From contig NZ_CP066126.1 in the NCBI RefSeq assembly GCF_020544465.1, positions 1,798,001 to 1,862,000 of the forward strand: DNA of 64,000 nucleotides. Direction: 5' to 3'. Below the pieces are notes generated by a model that ran no database searches, had not been told where the DNA came from, and was given only the letters and a program-made list of their open reading frames with translations. This stretch comes from Chromobacterium rhizoryzae (GTDB lineage Bacteria; Pseudomonadota; Gammaproteobacteria; Burkholderiales; Chromobacteriaceae). Position numbers and translations under genes: made by a program. This document shows, piece after piece, positions 42,757 to 52,602 of the stretch; the stretch's first letter is position 1; every line of letters begins with the position of its first letter.

Positions 42757-44226
42757 TCAGGCTTGTTCCACGCCCCAGCGCGGGATGAAATGGCCGCCCA
42801 TGGAGACGCAGACGTTTTTCACCTCGGCAAAGGCTTCAAAGCTGTATTCGCCGCCCTCGCGGCCAACGCCGGAGGCCTTGACGCCGCCGAAGGGCTGGCG
42901 CAGATCGCGGACGTTCTGGCTGTTGACGAAGACCATGCCGGCCTCGATGCCGCGCGCCAGCCGGTGGGCCTTGCCGATGTCCTGGGTCCAGATGTAGGAG
43001 GCCAGGCCGTAATCGACGTCGTTGGCCAGGCGCAGCGCGTCGGCCTCGTCGCTGAAGCGCAGCAGGCAGGCCACCGGGCCGAAGATTTCCTCCTGGGCGA
43101 TGCGCATGCGGTTGTCGACGTCGGCGAAGACGGTGGGGCGGATGAAGTGGCCGGAGGCCAGCGACTCGGGCAGGCCGGCCGGACGTTCCAGGCCGCCGGC
43201 CACCAGCCGCGCGCCTTCTTCCATGCCGATGCGGATATAGCCGGTGACCTTGTCGTAATGCTGGCGGGTGATCATCGAACCCACCTGGGTGTTGGGGTCC
43301 TGCGGGTCGCCGACGATCAAGCGCTGGGCGCGGGCGGCGAATTCCGCGACGAAGCGGTCGTAGATGCCGTTCTGCACGAAGATGCGGCTGCCGGCGGTGC
43401 AGCGTTCGCCGTTGAGGGAGAAGATGGTGAACAGCGCGGCGTCCAGCGCGCGATCGAAGTCGGCGTCGTCGAACACCAGCACCGGCGATTTGCCGCCCAG
43501 CTCCATCGAGTACTTCTTCAGCCCGGCGTTCTGCATGATGCGCCGGCCGGTGGCGGTGCCGCCGGTGAAGGACACCGCGCGCACGTCCGGATGGCTGACC
43601 AGGGCTTCGCCGGCGCTGGCGCCGTAGCCCTGCACCACGTTGAACACGCCGGGCGGAATGCCGGCCTCCAGCGCCAGCCGGCCCAGTTCGTTGGCGGTCA
43701 GCGGCGATAGCTCGGACATCTTCAGCACCGCGGTATTGCCCAGCGCCAGGCAGGGCGCGGTCTTCCAGGTGGCGGTCATGAAGGGCACGTTCCACGGCGA
43801 CACCAGCGCGCACACGCCCACCGGCTGGTACAGCGTGTAGTTGAGCATCTGCTCGTCCACCGGGTAGCTGTGGCCGTTCATCCGGGTGCAGACTTCGGCG
43901 AAAAAGTCGAAGTTGTGCGAGGCGCGCGGGATCAGCACATTGCGGGTCTGGTGGATGGGCAGGCCGGTGTCCAGCGTTTCCAGTTCCGCCAGCCGCGGCA
44001 CATCGCGCTGGATCAATTCGCCCAGCCGGCGCATCAGCCGCGCGCGCTCCTTGGCCGGGGTGGCCGCCCACTTGGGAAAAGCCGCCTTGGCGGCGGCCAC
44101 CGCCAGATTGATTTCCTCGGCGCCGCCGGCCGCCACTTCGCCCAGCGCTTCGCCGGTGGCCGGGTTGTAGTTGACGAAGCTGTCTTGGCTGGCCACTTCG
44201 CGGCCGTCTATCCAGTGTTTGATCAT
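42757..44226 (-). CDS. hpaE: 5-carboxymethyl-2-hydroxymuconate semialdehyde dehydrogenase HpaE
   Basis: 489 residues, NAD-dependent aldehyde dehydrogenase. Oxidises the ring-cleavage semialdehyde. It has PWNVPFMTATWKTAPCLA, the catalytic Glu in MELGGKSP, the catalytic Cys in LNGERCTAGSR (about residue 276) and the terminal GGVKASGVGREGGEYSFEAF. The ATG (44224-44226) overlaps the hpaG2 stop by 4 bp. Confidence 0.93.
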   Translation of the reverse strand: MIKHWIDGREVASQDSFVNYNPATGEALGEVAAGGAEEINLAVAAAKAAFPKWAATPAKERARLMRRLGELIQRDVPRLAELETLDTGLPIHQTRNVLIPRASHNFDFFAEVCTRMNGHSYPVDEQMLNYTLYQPVGVCALVSPWNVPFMTATWKTAPCLALGNTAVLKMSELSPLTANELGRLALEAGIPPGVFNVVQGYGASAGEALVSHPDVRAVSFTGGTATGRRIMQNAGLKKYSMELGGKSPVLVFDDADFDRALDAALFTIFSLNGERCTAGSRIFVQNGIYDRFVAEFAARAQRLIVGDPQDPNTQVGSMITRQHYDKVTGYIRIGMEEGARLVAGGLERPAGLPESLASGHFIRPTVFADVDNRMRIAQEEIFGPVACLLRFSDEADALRLANDVDYGLASYIWTQDIGKAHRLARGIEAGMVFVNSQNVRDLRQPFGGVKASGVGREGGEYSFEAFAEVKNVCVSMGGHFIPRWGVEQA

Positions 44227-45005
44227 GGGGTTTCCTTTTCCGCGTTCCGGCGCGCGAGCCAGTCCGCTTCGCTGATGATCTGGTTGAGCAGCCGTCCGAC
44301 GCCCTCGACCTCTACGACGACTTCGTCGCCGGGGCGCACGTCGGACAGGCCTTGCGGGGTGCCGGTGGCGATCATGTCGCCCGCTTGCAGCGTCATGAAG
44401 GCGGACAGGTATTCGATCAGATGGGGGATGTCGAACACCATGTCGCGGGTATTGCCGCTTTGGACGCGGCGGCCGTTGACATAGGTGGCCAGCTCCAGGC
44501 TGTGCGGGTCCGCCACCTCGTCGCGGTCCACCAGCCACGGGCCTATCGGGGTCAGGCCGTCGCGGTTTTTCACCCGCAGATTGGGCCGGTAGTAGTTTTC
44601 CAGGTAGTCGCGCACCGCGTAGTCGTTGCACACGGTGTAGCCGGCGACGTAGTCCATCGCCTGGGCGCGCTTCACCTTGCGCGCGGTCTTGCCGATCACC
44701 GCCACCAGTTCGCACTCGTAATGCATATATTCAACATTGTCCGGCCGCATCGATTGCCGGCGATGGCCGGTCAGCGCGGCGGCCGTCTTCAGGAACACCA
44801 GCGGTTCGCTGGGCGGCTTGAAATCCAGTTCAGCGGCGTGGTCGGCGTAGTTGAGGCCCAGCGCGAACAGGGTGCCCTGGCAGGGCGGCAGCCATTCCGC
44901 CTCGGTTTCGTCCAGCCGGCGGCCGTCCGGCAGCAAGAGCGCGCCGTCGGCGTCGGCCTGCGCGCGCCAGGTTCGGCCCTGATAACGGATGCGGGCGTGT
45001 CTCAT
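44223..45005 (-). CDS. hpaG2: HpaG2: FAH-family isomerase/decarboxylase subunit of the HPA pathway
   Basis: 260 residues of the fumarylacetoacetate-hydrolase fold. Metal-binding Glu/Asp in YMHYECELVAVIGK and the motif GYTVCNDYAVRDY; ends GTPQGLSDVRPGDEVVVEVEGVG. With HpaG1 it performs the 5-oxo-pent-3-ene-1,2,5-tricarboxylate decarboxylase/isomerase step. In E. coli the two halves are fused as HpaG; here they are separate genes with a 4-bp overlap. Confidence 0.9.
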   Translation of the reverse strand: MRHARIRYQGRTWRAQADADGALLLPDGRRLDETEAEWLPPCQGTLFALGLNYADHAAELDFKPPSEPLVFLKTAAALTGHRRQSMRPDNVEYMHYECELVAVIGKTARKVKRAQAMDYVAGYTVCNDYAVRDYLENYYRPNLRVKNRDGLTPIGPWLVDRDEVADPHSLELATYVNGRRVQSGNTRDMVFDIPHLIEYLSAFMTLQAGDMIATGTPQGLSDVRPGDEVVVEVEGVGRLLNQIISEADWLARRNAEKETP

Positions 45006-45673
45006 TGCATGTCCTCCTCGGCCGCGACGATGTTTTCCAGGCGGCCGATGCCGTCTATCTCCACCGCCACGGCGTCGCCCGGCCGCAGCCGCGCGCCGCG
45101 CGGCGGCGTGGCCACGATCAGCAGGTCGCCGGCGTAGAGGGTGAGGAACTGGCTGACGTCGGCGATCAACTGGGCGACGCCGCGCAGCCAGTCGGCGCTG
45201 TCGTTGGTTTCGGCCAGCGCGCCGTTGACGTAGGTGCGCACCTGCACCCGTTGCGGGTCGATCGCGTCGGGGCCGGCTTCCGGGCCGACGGGGCAGAAGC
45301 CGTCGCGGCATTTGGCCTGGATCGCCGGGCGGTAGAAGCTGGTTTCCGCCAGGCTGACCTCGTTGACCACCGCATAGCCGCCAACGTGGGACAGCGCGTC
45401 GGCCGCGCTGACGCGGCAGGCGTCGCGGCCGATGCGCACGCCCAGCGCGCCGCCGGCGTAGACGGCGTCCGCGTCGGCGGGAAAGGGGATGGGCGCGCCG
45501 GCGACGCTGATGGTGTTGCGCGGTTTGACGAACAAGACCGGCGCTTGCGGCGGGCGCTGATAGGGCGCTTGTTCGAATTCCGCGGCCAGCGCCGTCTGCA
45601 AACGACGGTGGTTGAGCGCCGCGCCGTAGATGGCCGCCGGCCGCTCCGTCGCGGCGTCTAGGACCAGACTCAT
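45002..45673 (-). CDS. hpaG1: HpaG1: FAH-family decarboxylase subunit of the HPA pathway
   Basis: 223 residues, FAH-fold partner of HpaG2 (IYGAALNHRRLQ; PVLFVKPRNT; GALGVRIGRDACRV; GYAVVNEVSLAE). Start 45673 is chosen because AAGGAG lies 8 bp upstream and the N-terminus aligns; a longer in-frame start at 45712 would overlap the operator. First gene of hpaG1-G2-E-D-F-H-I-MFS. Confidence 0.9.
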   Translation of the reverse strand: MSLVLDAATERPAAIYGAALNHRRLQTALAAEFEQAPYQRPPQAPVLFVKPRNTISVAGAPIPFPADADAVYAGGALGVRIGRDACRVSAADALSHVGGYAVVNEVSLAETSFYRPAIQAKCRDGFCPVGPEAGPDAIDPQRVQVRTYVNGALAETNDSADWLRGVAQLIADVSQFLTLYAGDLLIVATPPRGARLRPGDAVAVEIDGIGRLENIVAAEEDMQ

Positions 45674-45711
45674 GCTTAACTCCTTGTTATTGAATGAATC
45701 GCCGTTGTTCA

Positions 45712-45738
45712 AATATTCATTAACATGTTAAAGTTTAT
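45712..45738. promoter_or_regulatory. Putative HpaR operator in the hpaG1 promoter
   Basis: TATTCATTAACATGTTAAAG contains the perfect 12-bp palindrome TTAACATGTTAA (45720-45731). MarR proteins bind such AT-rich dyads, and HpaR represses this operon in E. coli. It sits 40-60 bp before the hpaG1 start, a repressor position. Confidence 0.65.
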
Positions 45739-45927
45739 AACGATGACGGCGGCCCGCTGTCAATGTTTATCCATGCTGCGTTGCGGGTAATATCGTCAAA
45801 AGCCGTGTTTGCGCGGCGGCGGCCCGGGCCGCCGATCCGGCGCGAAAGCCTGAGCAGCGGCCTTTTGGCGAGAGCGGAGGGCGAGGGCGGCCGACTATGG
45901 CGAAAATGTCACAAGGGAGGGGCGGCG

Positions 45928-46830
45928 ATGAGCAGAATCCCGCGCGGTCTGGGCGCGCGCATACCCAATATCGACATCGGCAAGGCTTACGACAGCCCCT
46001 ACGAGTCCGTCGACATCCATTGCGAATCCTTTGGCCGGCTGGCGGCCTTTTTCGGCCGCAATATGCCGGTGCATCGGCACGACCGCTTTTTGCAATTGCA
46101 CTATCTCGCCAGCGGCGACATCCGTCTGCAACTGGAGGAAGACCATTACCAGGCGCGCGCCCCGCTCTTGTTCCTGACCCCGCCGACGGTGCCGCACGCC
46201 TTCATCACCGGGCCGGAGGCCGACGGCCATGTGCTGACCTTGCGCCAGGAGCTGGCGCGCGGCTGGCTGGAGGAGGCGGGGCCGGACGCGTTGAGCGCGC
46301 CGTTCTGCGTGGAGCTGGCCGAGGTGCCGGCGGAATGGGCCGATATGGCGCGGCGCCTGCCCGAGCGGCTGGCGCAGTTGCAGCGGGAGAGCGAGGCGGC
46401 GGCGCCGGGCGCGGAGCTGGCGCGGCAAGCCCTGGCCCAGCTGGTGCTGGTGGACGTGCTGCGGCTGTCCGGCCTGCCGGGACCGCGCCGCGGGCCGCGG
46501 CGCGACGAGTGGCGGCTCTACCATCGTTTCAACGGCTTGATAGAAGCGCATTACCGCGAACACTGGAGCCTGGACCGCTACGCGGCCGAGTTGGGGGTCA
46601 GCGAGGCGCGGCTCAACGATGTGTGCCGCCGGCTGGCGGACCTGCCGTCCAAGCGGCTGGCGCACGATAGGCTGTTGCAGGAGGCCAAGCGCCTGCTGAT
46701 CTACTCCGCCGCCTCGGTGCACGCCATCGCCTACGATTTGGGCTTCAAGGACCCGGCCTATTTTTCCCGTTTCTTCCAGCGCATGGCCGGGCGCTCGCCC
46801 AGCGACTACCGCGCGCGCCGTCAGGCCTGA
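45928..46830 (+). CDS. hpaA: AraC-family activator of HPA catabolism, HpaA
   Basis: 300 residues: N-terminal cupin-like sensor (NMPVHRHDRFLQLHYLASGDIRLQLEEDHY) and C-terminal AraC HTH (YAAELGVSEARLNDVCRRLADLPSKR; AIAYDLGFKDPAYFSRFFQRMAGRSPSDYR). Start 45928 follows GGGAGGGGCGGCG. It is divergent from hpaG1. In E. coli HpaA activates the hydroxylase genes in response to HPA, and the same is expected here. Confidence 0.88.
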   Translation: MSRIPRGLGARIPNIDIGKAYDSPYESVDIHCESFGRLAAFFGRNMPVHRHDRFLQLHYLASGDIRLQLEEDHYQARAPLLFLTPPTVPHAFITGPEADGHVLTLRQELARGWLEEAGPDALSAPFCVELAEVPAEWADMARRLPERLAQLQRESEAAAPGAELARQALAQLVLVDVLRLSGLPGPRRGPRRDEWRLYHRFNGLIEAHYREHWSLDRYAAELGVSEARLNDVCRRLADLPSKRLAHDRLLQEAKRLLIYSAASVHAIAYDLGFKDPAYFSRFFQRMAGRSPSDYRARRQA

Positions 46831-46838
46831 GCTCGCGT

Positions 46839-47846
46839 CTAGTCCGCTGGATCGTTGACCGGCTCCAGTCCGCGCGCGCCGGGAGGCGCGCCCAGATGGG
46901 CCAGGGCTCGGCCGCGAGTGTGCGACGGGGCCTCGCCGAACAGCTTGCGGTAATCGGCGGCGAAATGGCCCAGGTGGTAAAAGCCCCAGGCGCCGGCGGC
47001 GTCGCGCACGCCGTGGCCGGGCCGCGCCGGGTTCAGCAGCATCCGGCGCACCGCGTTCAGGCGGATGGAGCGCAGATAATCGACCGGCGTGGTGTCCGCC
47101 ACCAATTGAAAGCTGTTTTGCAGCGTGCGGCGGCTGACGCGCAGCCGGCTGCACAGCTCCAGCACCGTCACCGGCTCGTCCGGCTTGGCCAGCGCCAGCG
47201 CCTGGCTGCGCCTAACGATGTCGCAATGGGTGGCGAAGGTCAGGTTGCCGCGGCGCTCGCCCAGCGCGCCGTCCGCCAAGGCGTCTTGCAGCAGGCTGAG
47301 CAACTGGTGCTGGATCACTTTCTGGTTGCCGGCGTAGGACAGCAGCGCCGGGTCCAATAAAGCCTGTTCGAACACGCCGTTCAGCAGCGCGTGCAGCGCC
47401 GCCAGCGCGGCCGGCCGGGCCGGGAACACCGGCGTTTTGCCGCGGGCCTCGCGCAGCGGGCGGCACAGCGCGGGCGTCAGTTCGGCCAGATCCTCGTAAG
47501 GCACCGACACCTGGACGGAATCCGCGCCCGGCGGCAGGTGGAGGACGAAGTCCTCGCCGCCGCGCAGCGCCATCAGGGCGTCGTCGGGCACGGCGACGCC
47601 CTGCAGGCTCAGCGGCGACGGCGCGCGGATGGGCAGCGCGAAATGGATCATGCCGCCGGGCGCGCGGCCTTGCTGCACCACGCGCTGATTGAAGCTTTCG
47701 CGGAAAATATCCAGGCGCGCGGTGCGCACCCGGCTCAAGGTGCTGCGGAAGCGGCCGCCGCTGATCTGGCTGTACAGCTGCTCCCAGCCGGGCAGGGCCT
47801 CGGCGTGCAGGTGGGCGTCGTCAAAGCAACGGGCTGCGGCAATCAT
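46839..47846 (-). CDS. AraC-family regulator, EutR-like, probably for amine catabolism
   Basis: 335 residues. Long N-terminal sensor part without a clear cupin signature and a C-terminal AraC HTH (VLELCSRLRVSRRTLQNSFQ; AGAWGFYHLGHFAADYRKLFGEAPS). The layout recalls EutR-type activators. Start 47846 has GGAG 10 bp before it. It is divergent from the aldehyde dehydrogenase-aminotransferase-permease genes and convergent with hpaA (8-bp gap), so it is the likely local activator, with an amine or aldehyde as inducer (inference). Confidence 0.83.
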   Translation of the reverse strand: MIAAARCFDDAHLHAEALPGWEQLYSQISGGRFRSTLSRVRTARLDIFRESFNQRVVQQGRAPGGMIHFALPIRAPSPLSLQGVAVPDDALMALRGGEDFVLHLPPGADSVQVSVPYEDLAELTPALCRPLREARGKTPVFPARPAALAALHALLNGVFEQALLDPALLSYAGNQKVIQHQLLSLLQDALADGALGERRGNLTFATHCDIVRRSQALALAKPDEPVTVLELCSRLRVSRRTLQNSFQLVADTTPVDYLRSIRLNAVRRMLLNPARPGHGVRDAAGAWGFYHLGHFAADYRKLFGEAPSHTRGRALAHLGAPPGARGLEPVNDPAD

Positions 47847-47903
47847 CTGCTTTCTCCGGTGGGTGGGGGGAGTCCGCCTGTTCTCGGTCCATTCTCTGGA
47901 TCT

Positions 47904-47930
47904 CAAAATGATTAATATGTTATTTAAATC
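47904..47930. promoter_or_regulatory. Possible HpaR-type operator before the aldehyde dehydrogenase operon
   Basis: AATGATTAATATGTTATTTAAA; ATTAATATGTTA differs by one base from ATTAACATGTTA in the hpaG1 promoter. Confidence 0.5.
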
Positions 47931-48128
47931 GAAATGTCCAGCGCTCTTTGCGTCGCTTAAGCATTGTTTTTACTGAATGTTTCCATCTGGCGACATGCTG
48001 CGCCGCAACGAGAAGGGCCGGGTCGCGCTTTGCCGATTTGGGATCAGCCGCGGCGGCGGCGCTGGGTATATTGGGCCATCGCCGGCCGCGCCTACGCGGC
48101 GGCAAGCTTGATCGAAAAGGAGACGAGG

Positions 48129-49628
48129 ATGGATCAAAACCTAGTGCCGGTGCTGGATTCGGTGCGGGCCTTTCTGGAACGGGAGCACGGGCTGTGGATA
48201 GACGGCAAACCGCGGGCGGCTTTGTCCGGCCGGCGCAAGGACGTGCGCAATCCGGCCAGCGGCGCGGTGATCGCCAGCGTGGCGGACGGCGAGGCCGCCG
48301 ATGTGGACGCGGCGGTGGGCAGCGCGCGGCGGGCTTTCGAATCCGGCGTCTGGTCCGGCCTGCGGCCGGCCGAGCGCGAACGCGTATTGCTGAGGCTGGC
48401 GGATGTGCTGGAAGCGCACGCCGAGGAGCTGGCGCAGCTGGAAACGCTGAACCAGGGCAAGTCCATCCATCTGGCGCGGGCCATCGAAGTGGGCGGCTCC
48501 ATCGAGTACGTGCGCTATATGGCGGGCTGGGCCACCAAGATCACCGGCGAAACCCTGGACGTGTCGATTCCGGCGCCGCCGGGCGCGCGTTTCACCGCTT
48601 TCACCCGGCGAGAGCCGGTGGGCGTGGCCGCCGGCATCGCGCCGTGGAACTTCCCTTTGATGATCGCCTTGTGGAAAACGGTGCCGGCCCTGGCGGCCGG
48701 CTGCACGGCGGTGTTGAAGCCGGCCAGCGAGACGCCGCTGAGCGCCTTGCGCCTGGCGGAGCTGGCGCTGGAGGCCGGGGTGCCGCCGGGCGTGTTCAAT
48801 GTGGTGACCGGGCGCGGCGAGGCGGCGGGCCGCGCGCTGGCCGGGCATCCGCTGATCGGCAAGGTCAGCTTCACCGGCTCCACCGAGGTGGGCAAGGCCG
48901 TCGGCCACGCCGCGCTGGACAATATGACCCGGCTGGCGCTGGAGCTGGGCGGCAAGAACCCGATGCTGGTGCTGGGCGACGCCGACATCGATCAGGCGGT
49001 GCGGGGCGCTTTGCTGGGCGGCTTTCTCAATCAGGGCCAGGTCTGCGCCGCCGCCTCGCGGCTGTACGTGCACCGCAGCAAGTTCAATCTGTTCGCCGAG
49101 GCGCTGTCCGCCGCCGTGGCCGGCATGCGGCTGGGGCCGGGCATGGATCTGGACGCCCAGGTCAACCCGCTGGTGTCGCAGCGGCGTCAGCAGGCGGTGT
49201 GCCGGCTGATCGAGCGCGGCCGCGCCGCCGGCGCCCGCGTGCTGACGGGCGGCGCCGCCGCCGACCTGCCCGGCTATTTCGTGCAGCCCACGGTGATGGC
49301 GGACCTGGCGCCGGACAATCCGGTGGCGCGCGAGGAAGTCTTCGGCCCGGTGCTGGCGCTGATGCCCTTCGACGAGGTGGACGAGGCGGTGGCGCTGGCC
49401 AACGACACGCGCTACGGCCTGGCCGCCAGCGTGTGGACCAATGATTTGTCGGCGGCGCTGGACATCGTGCCGCGTTTGCAGGCCGGCACAGTCTGGGTCA
49501 ACAGCCATATACCGCTGGACCCGGGCATGCCCTTCGGCGGCTACAAGGAATCCGGCCTCGGCCGCGAGTTCGGCAAGGGTGCGGTGGAGAGTTTCACCGA
49601 GATCAAATCGGTCTGCATCGCCCATTGA
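48129..49628 (+). CDS. Aldehyde dehydrogenase, probably (hydroxy)phenylacetaldehyde dehydrogenase
   Basis: 499 residues, full-length NAD(P)-dependent aldehyde dehydrogenase. It has GIAPWNFPLMIALWKTVPA, GSTEVGK, catalytic Glu272 in LELGGKN and Cys306 in NQGQVCAAASR. Length and N-terminus resemble FeaB. It is followed by an omega-aminotransferase, so it should oxidise the aldehyde formed by transamination, for example 4-hydroxyphenylacetaldehyde to HPA. It might also serve the succinate semialdehyde end product. Start 48129 follows AGGAGACGAGG. Confidence 0.85.
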   Translation: MDQNLVPVLDSVRAFLEREHGLWIDGKPRAALSGRRKDVRNPASGAVIASVADGEAADVDAAVGSARRAFESGVWSGLRPAERERVLLRLADVLEAHAEELAQLETLNQGKSIHLARAIEVGGSIEYVRYMAGWATKITGETLDVSIPAPPGARFTAFTRREPVGVAAGIAPWNFPLMIALWKTVPALAAGCTAVLKPASETPLSALRLAELALEAGVPPGVFNVVTGRGEAAGRALAGHPLIGKVSFTGSTEVGKAVGHAALDNMTRLALELGGKNPMLVLGDADIDQAVRGALLGGFLNQGQVCAAASRLYVHRSKFNLFAEALSAAVAGMRLGPGMDLDAQVNPLVSQRRQQAVCRLIERGRAAGARVLTGGAAADLPGYFVQPTVMADLAPDNPVAREEVFGPVLALMPFDEVDEAVALANDTRYGLAASVWTNDLSAALDIVPRLQAGTVWVNSHIPLDPGMPFGGYKESGLGREFGKGAVESFTEIKSVCIAH

Positions 49629-49665
49629 GCGCGGACGCGCTTCCACTTTGATTCAGGAGAAAGAC

Positions 49666-50997
49666 ATGTCCTACGACAAGGCCCGTTTCTGGCATCCCAT
49701 GCTGCATCCCAACGCAATGAAAGAGCGGACGCCCATCCGCATCGTGCGCGGCGACGGCTGCCATGTGTTCGACGACCAGGGCGTCAAGCTGGTGGACGGC
49801 GTGGCCGGGCTGTGGAACGTCAACGTCGGCCACAATCGCGCCGAAATCAAGCAGGCCATCGCCCGGCAGCTGGACGAGCTGGAGTATTTCCAGCTTTTCG
49901 ACGGCATCTCCCATCCGCGGGCGGAGGAGTTGTCCGCGCTGCTGATCGACATGCTGCGGCCGGAAGACATGGCGCGGGTGGTGTTCAGCTCCGGCGGCTC
50001 GGACGCGGTGGAAACCGCGCTCAAGCTGGCGCGCCAATACTGGCGGCTCAAGGGCCAGCCGGACCGGGTCAAGTTCATCTCCTTGAAGCAGGGTTATCAC
50101 GGCACCCACTTCGGCGGCGGATCGGTCAACGGCAACACGGTGTTCCGCCGCAATTACGAACCGCTGCTGCCCGGCTGCTTCCATGTGGAGACCCCGTGGC
50201 CCTACCGCAACCCCTTCACCGACGACCCTGAGGAGCTGGCCGAAATCTGCGCGCGGATGCTGGAGCGCGAGATCCTGTTCCAGAGCCCGGACACGGTGGC
50301 GGCTTTCATCGCCGAGCCGATACAGGGCGCCGGCGGCGTCATCGTGCCACCGGCCAGTTATTGGCCGCGGGTGCGCGAGGTGTGCGACCGCCACGGCGTG
50401 CTGCTGATCGCCGACGAGGTGGTCACCGGCTTCGGCCGCTCCGGCTCCATGTTCGGCAGCCGGCTGTGGGGAGTGAAGCCGGACATGATGTGCCTGGCCA
50501 AGGGCATCTCCTCCGGCTATCTGCCGCTGGGCGCCACCGTGGTCAATCAGCGCGTGGCGGACGCCTTCGCCGCCAACGGCGATTTCGGCGGCGTCATCAT
50601 GCACGGCTACACCTACGCCGGCCATCCGGTGGCCTGCGCCGCCGCTCTCGCCAATCTGCGCATCGTGCAGGAGGAAGACTTGCCGGCTAAGGCGGCGGAA
50701 ACGGGCGCCTACCTGCTGGAGCGGCTGCTGCCGCTGGCCGAGCGTTATCCGGCGGTGGGCGAGGTGCGCGGCAAGGGCCTGATGCTGGCCCTGGACCTGG
50801 TCAAGGACAAGGCCAGCCGAGAGCCGATAGACCCGCAAAGCGGCTACGCCGACAAGGTGGCGGAGATCGCGCGCCGGGCCGGCGCGCTGGTGCGGCCGGT
50901 GGGCAGCAAGATCATTCTGTCGCCGCCGCTGGTGTTACAGCGCGAGCACGCCGATGTGATCGCGTCGGCCTTGGAAGCCGGGCTGGCCGAGGCCTGA
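49666..50997 (+). CDS. Class-III omega-aminotransferase
   Basis: 443 residues, PLP enzyme. Signature IADEVVTGFGRSGSMFG with PLP Lys279 in LAKGISSGYLPLG; QGYHGTHFGG and EPIQGAGGVIVPP are typical of amine:pyruvate transaminases. It is related to, but distinct from, the well-known Chromobacterium omega-transaminase. Between an aldehyde dehydrogenase and an amine permease it should convert a primary amine to the aldehyde. CAGGAGAAAGAC precedes the ATG. Confidence 0.88.
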   Translation: MSYDKARFWHPMLHPNAMKERTPIRIVRGDGCHVFDDQGVKLVDGVAGLWNVNVGHNRAEIKQAIARQLDELEYFQLFDGISHPRAEELSALLIDMLRPEDMARVVFSSGGSDAVETALKLARQYWRLKGQPDRVKFISLKQGYHGTHFGGGSVNGNTVFRRNYEPLLPGCFHVETPWPYRNPFTDDPEELAEICARMLEREILFQSPDTVAAFIAEPIQGAGGVIVPPASYWPRVREVCDRHGVLLIADEVVTGFGRSGSMFGSRLWGVKPDMMCLAKGISSGYLPLGATVVNQRVADAFAANGDFGGVIMHGYTYAGHPVACAAALANLRIVQEEDLPAKAAETGAYLLERLLPLAERYPAVGEVRGKGLMLALDLVKDKASREPIDPQSGYADKVAEIARRAGALVRPVGSKIILSPPLVLQREHADVIASALEAGLAEA

Positions 50998-51099
50998 ACG
51001 GCCCGGCCCGAACGGGGAGCAGCCGGCCGCGCCGGCACGCCGCCAGGAAGACAGAGAGCGGCGGCCGGCGCGGCGGCGGATGGAAGAGGGAGGAGAACC

Positions 51100-52602
51100 A
51101 TGTCTGTTAGCGAACGTTTGAGCCGCAGCCTGAGCCGCGGCGTGGTGGGCTTTCCGGTGGCGCTGGCCAGCTCGGTGGGCGTGGTGATGGCCAGCCCGGT
51201 GATACTGACCGCCACCAGCGGCTTCGGCATGGCCGGCGGCACTTTCGCGCTGGCCATGCTGATCGCCTATTTGATGATGCAGGCGCAGGCCACCACTTTC
51301 GCCGAAGCGGCGGCGATGCTGCCGACTTCCGGCGCGGTGTACGACTACATCAGCGCCGGCCTGGGCCGCGGCCTGGCCATCGCCGGCACCTTGTCGGCCT
51401 ATCTATTGGTGCATGTGTTCGCCGGCACCGCCGAGACCATACTGTCCGGCATCATGGCGCTGGTGAATTTCGACCATCTCAACACCATGCTGGAAAAGAG
51501 CGGCAGCGCCTGGATGGTGGGCGTGGGCCTGGTCATCGTTTTCGGCGCGCTCAACGCGCTGGGCGTGACCCTGTTCGGCAAGGCCGAGGTGGCGCTGACC
51601 TTCGGCATGTGGGCGACGCTGACCGTCTTCGGCGTGGCCGGCCTGCTGCGCGCGCCGGCGGTGGATCTGGGCGGCTGGTTCGGCGCGCCGCTGCGTCTGG
51701 ACGACCCGGGCCTGCTGCTCAGCCTGGTGGGCATGGCGATGTTCATGTTCGTCGGCGCGGAATTGGTGACGCCGCTGGCGCCGGAGCTGCGCGACTCCGG
51801 GCGCGCCATTCCGCGGGCTTTGAAGATGGGGCTCAGCGGCGTGGCCGTCACCATGCTGCTGTACGGCGCGGCCATGGTGCGGCAGGTGGCCAATACGCCG
51901 CTGGACCCGGCCCATGCGGACGGCCCGCGGCTGCTGGACACGCCGATGGCGTTGCCGGCCTTCGCCGAGCGGGTGATGGGGCCCTTCGGCAAGATCTGGC
52001 TGGGCGTCGGCCTGCTGCTGGCCGGCGCGGCGACGATCAACACCCTGATGGCGGCGCTGCCGCGCATCCTGTACGGCATGGCCCAGGACGGCGCCTTGCC
52101 GCGCTGCTTCGCCTATCTGCATCCGCGTTTCAACACGCCGTGGTGCGGCATCGCGGCGGCGGTGCTCATCCCCTGTGTCCACGCCTGGTTGATCCAGGGC
52201 GATCTGGACCGCATCATGCCCCTGGTGCTGGCGGCGGTCTGTTCCTGGGGCGTGGCCTATCTGCTGGTGACGCTGTCCGTGGTGCGGCTGAGGCTGACGC
52301 GGCCGGATTTCCCGCGCGCCTACCGCTCGCCGTGGTTTCCGCTGCCGCAGATAGGCTCCGCGCTGGGCATCGTGCTGGCGATCTGTTTCATCACCCCGCC
52401 CGGCATGCAGGCGCGCGACATCTACCTGCCCTTTGGCTGGATGCTGGGCCTGACCCTGGTGTACGCGCTGCTGTGGACCTTGCTGGTGCAGAAGGTCAAC
52501 CCGTTCCGGCCGGTGCCGCTGGAGCGGATTCTGGACACGCAGTGCCAGGGCGAGGACGAAGTCTTGCGGCGGGAGCTGGAACGTGTGGCCGCGGCTGGTT
52601 GA
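51100..52602 (+). CDS. APC-family amino acid/amine permease
   Basis: 500 residues, about 12 helices. The N-terminus SRGVVGFPVALASSVGVVMASPVILTATSGFGMAGGTFALAM has the APC glycine-rich first helix with an inserted break; then MLPTSGAVYDYISAGLGRG. Next to the aminotransferase it probably imports the amine substrate (tyramine, phenylethylamine or another amine). It overlaps the next gene by 20 bp, implying coupled translation. Confidence 0.87.
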   Translation: MSVSERLSRSLSRGVVGFPVALASSVGVVMASPVILTATSGFGMAGGTFALAMLIAYLMMQAQATTFAEAAAMLPTSGAVYDYISAGLGRGLAIAGTLSAYLLVHVFAGTAETILSGIMALVNFDHLNTMLEKSGSAWMVGVGLVIVFGALNALGVTLFGKAEVALTFGMWATLTVFGVAGLLRAPAVDLGGWFGAPLRLDDPGLLLSLVGMAMFMFVGAELVTPLAPELRDSGRAIPRALKMGLSGVAVTMLLYGAAMVRQVANTPLDPAHADGPRLLDTPMALPAFAERVMGPFGKIWLGVGLLLAGAATINTLMAALPRILYGMAQDGALPRCFAYLHPRFNTPWCGIAAAVLIPCVHAWLIQGDLDRIMPLVLAAVCSWGVAYLLVTLSVVRLRLTRPDFPRAYRSPWFPLPQIGSALGIVLAICFITPPGMQARDIYLPFGWMLGLTLVYALLWTLLVQKVNPFRPVPLERILDTQCQGEDEVLRRELERVAAAG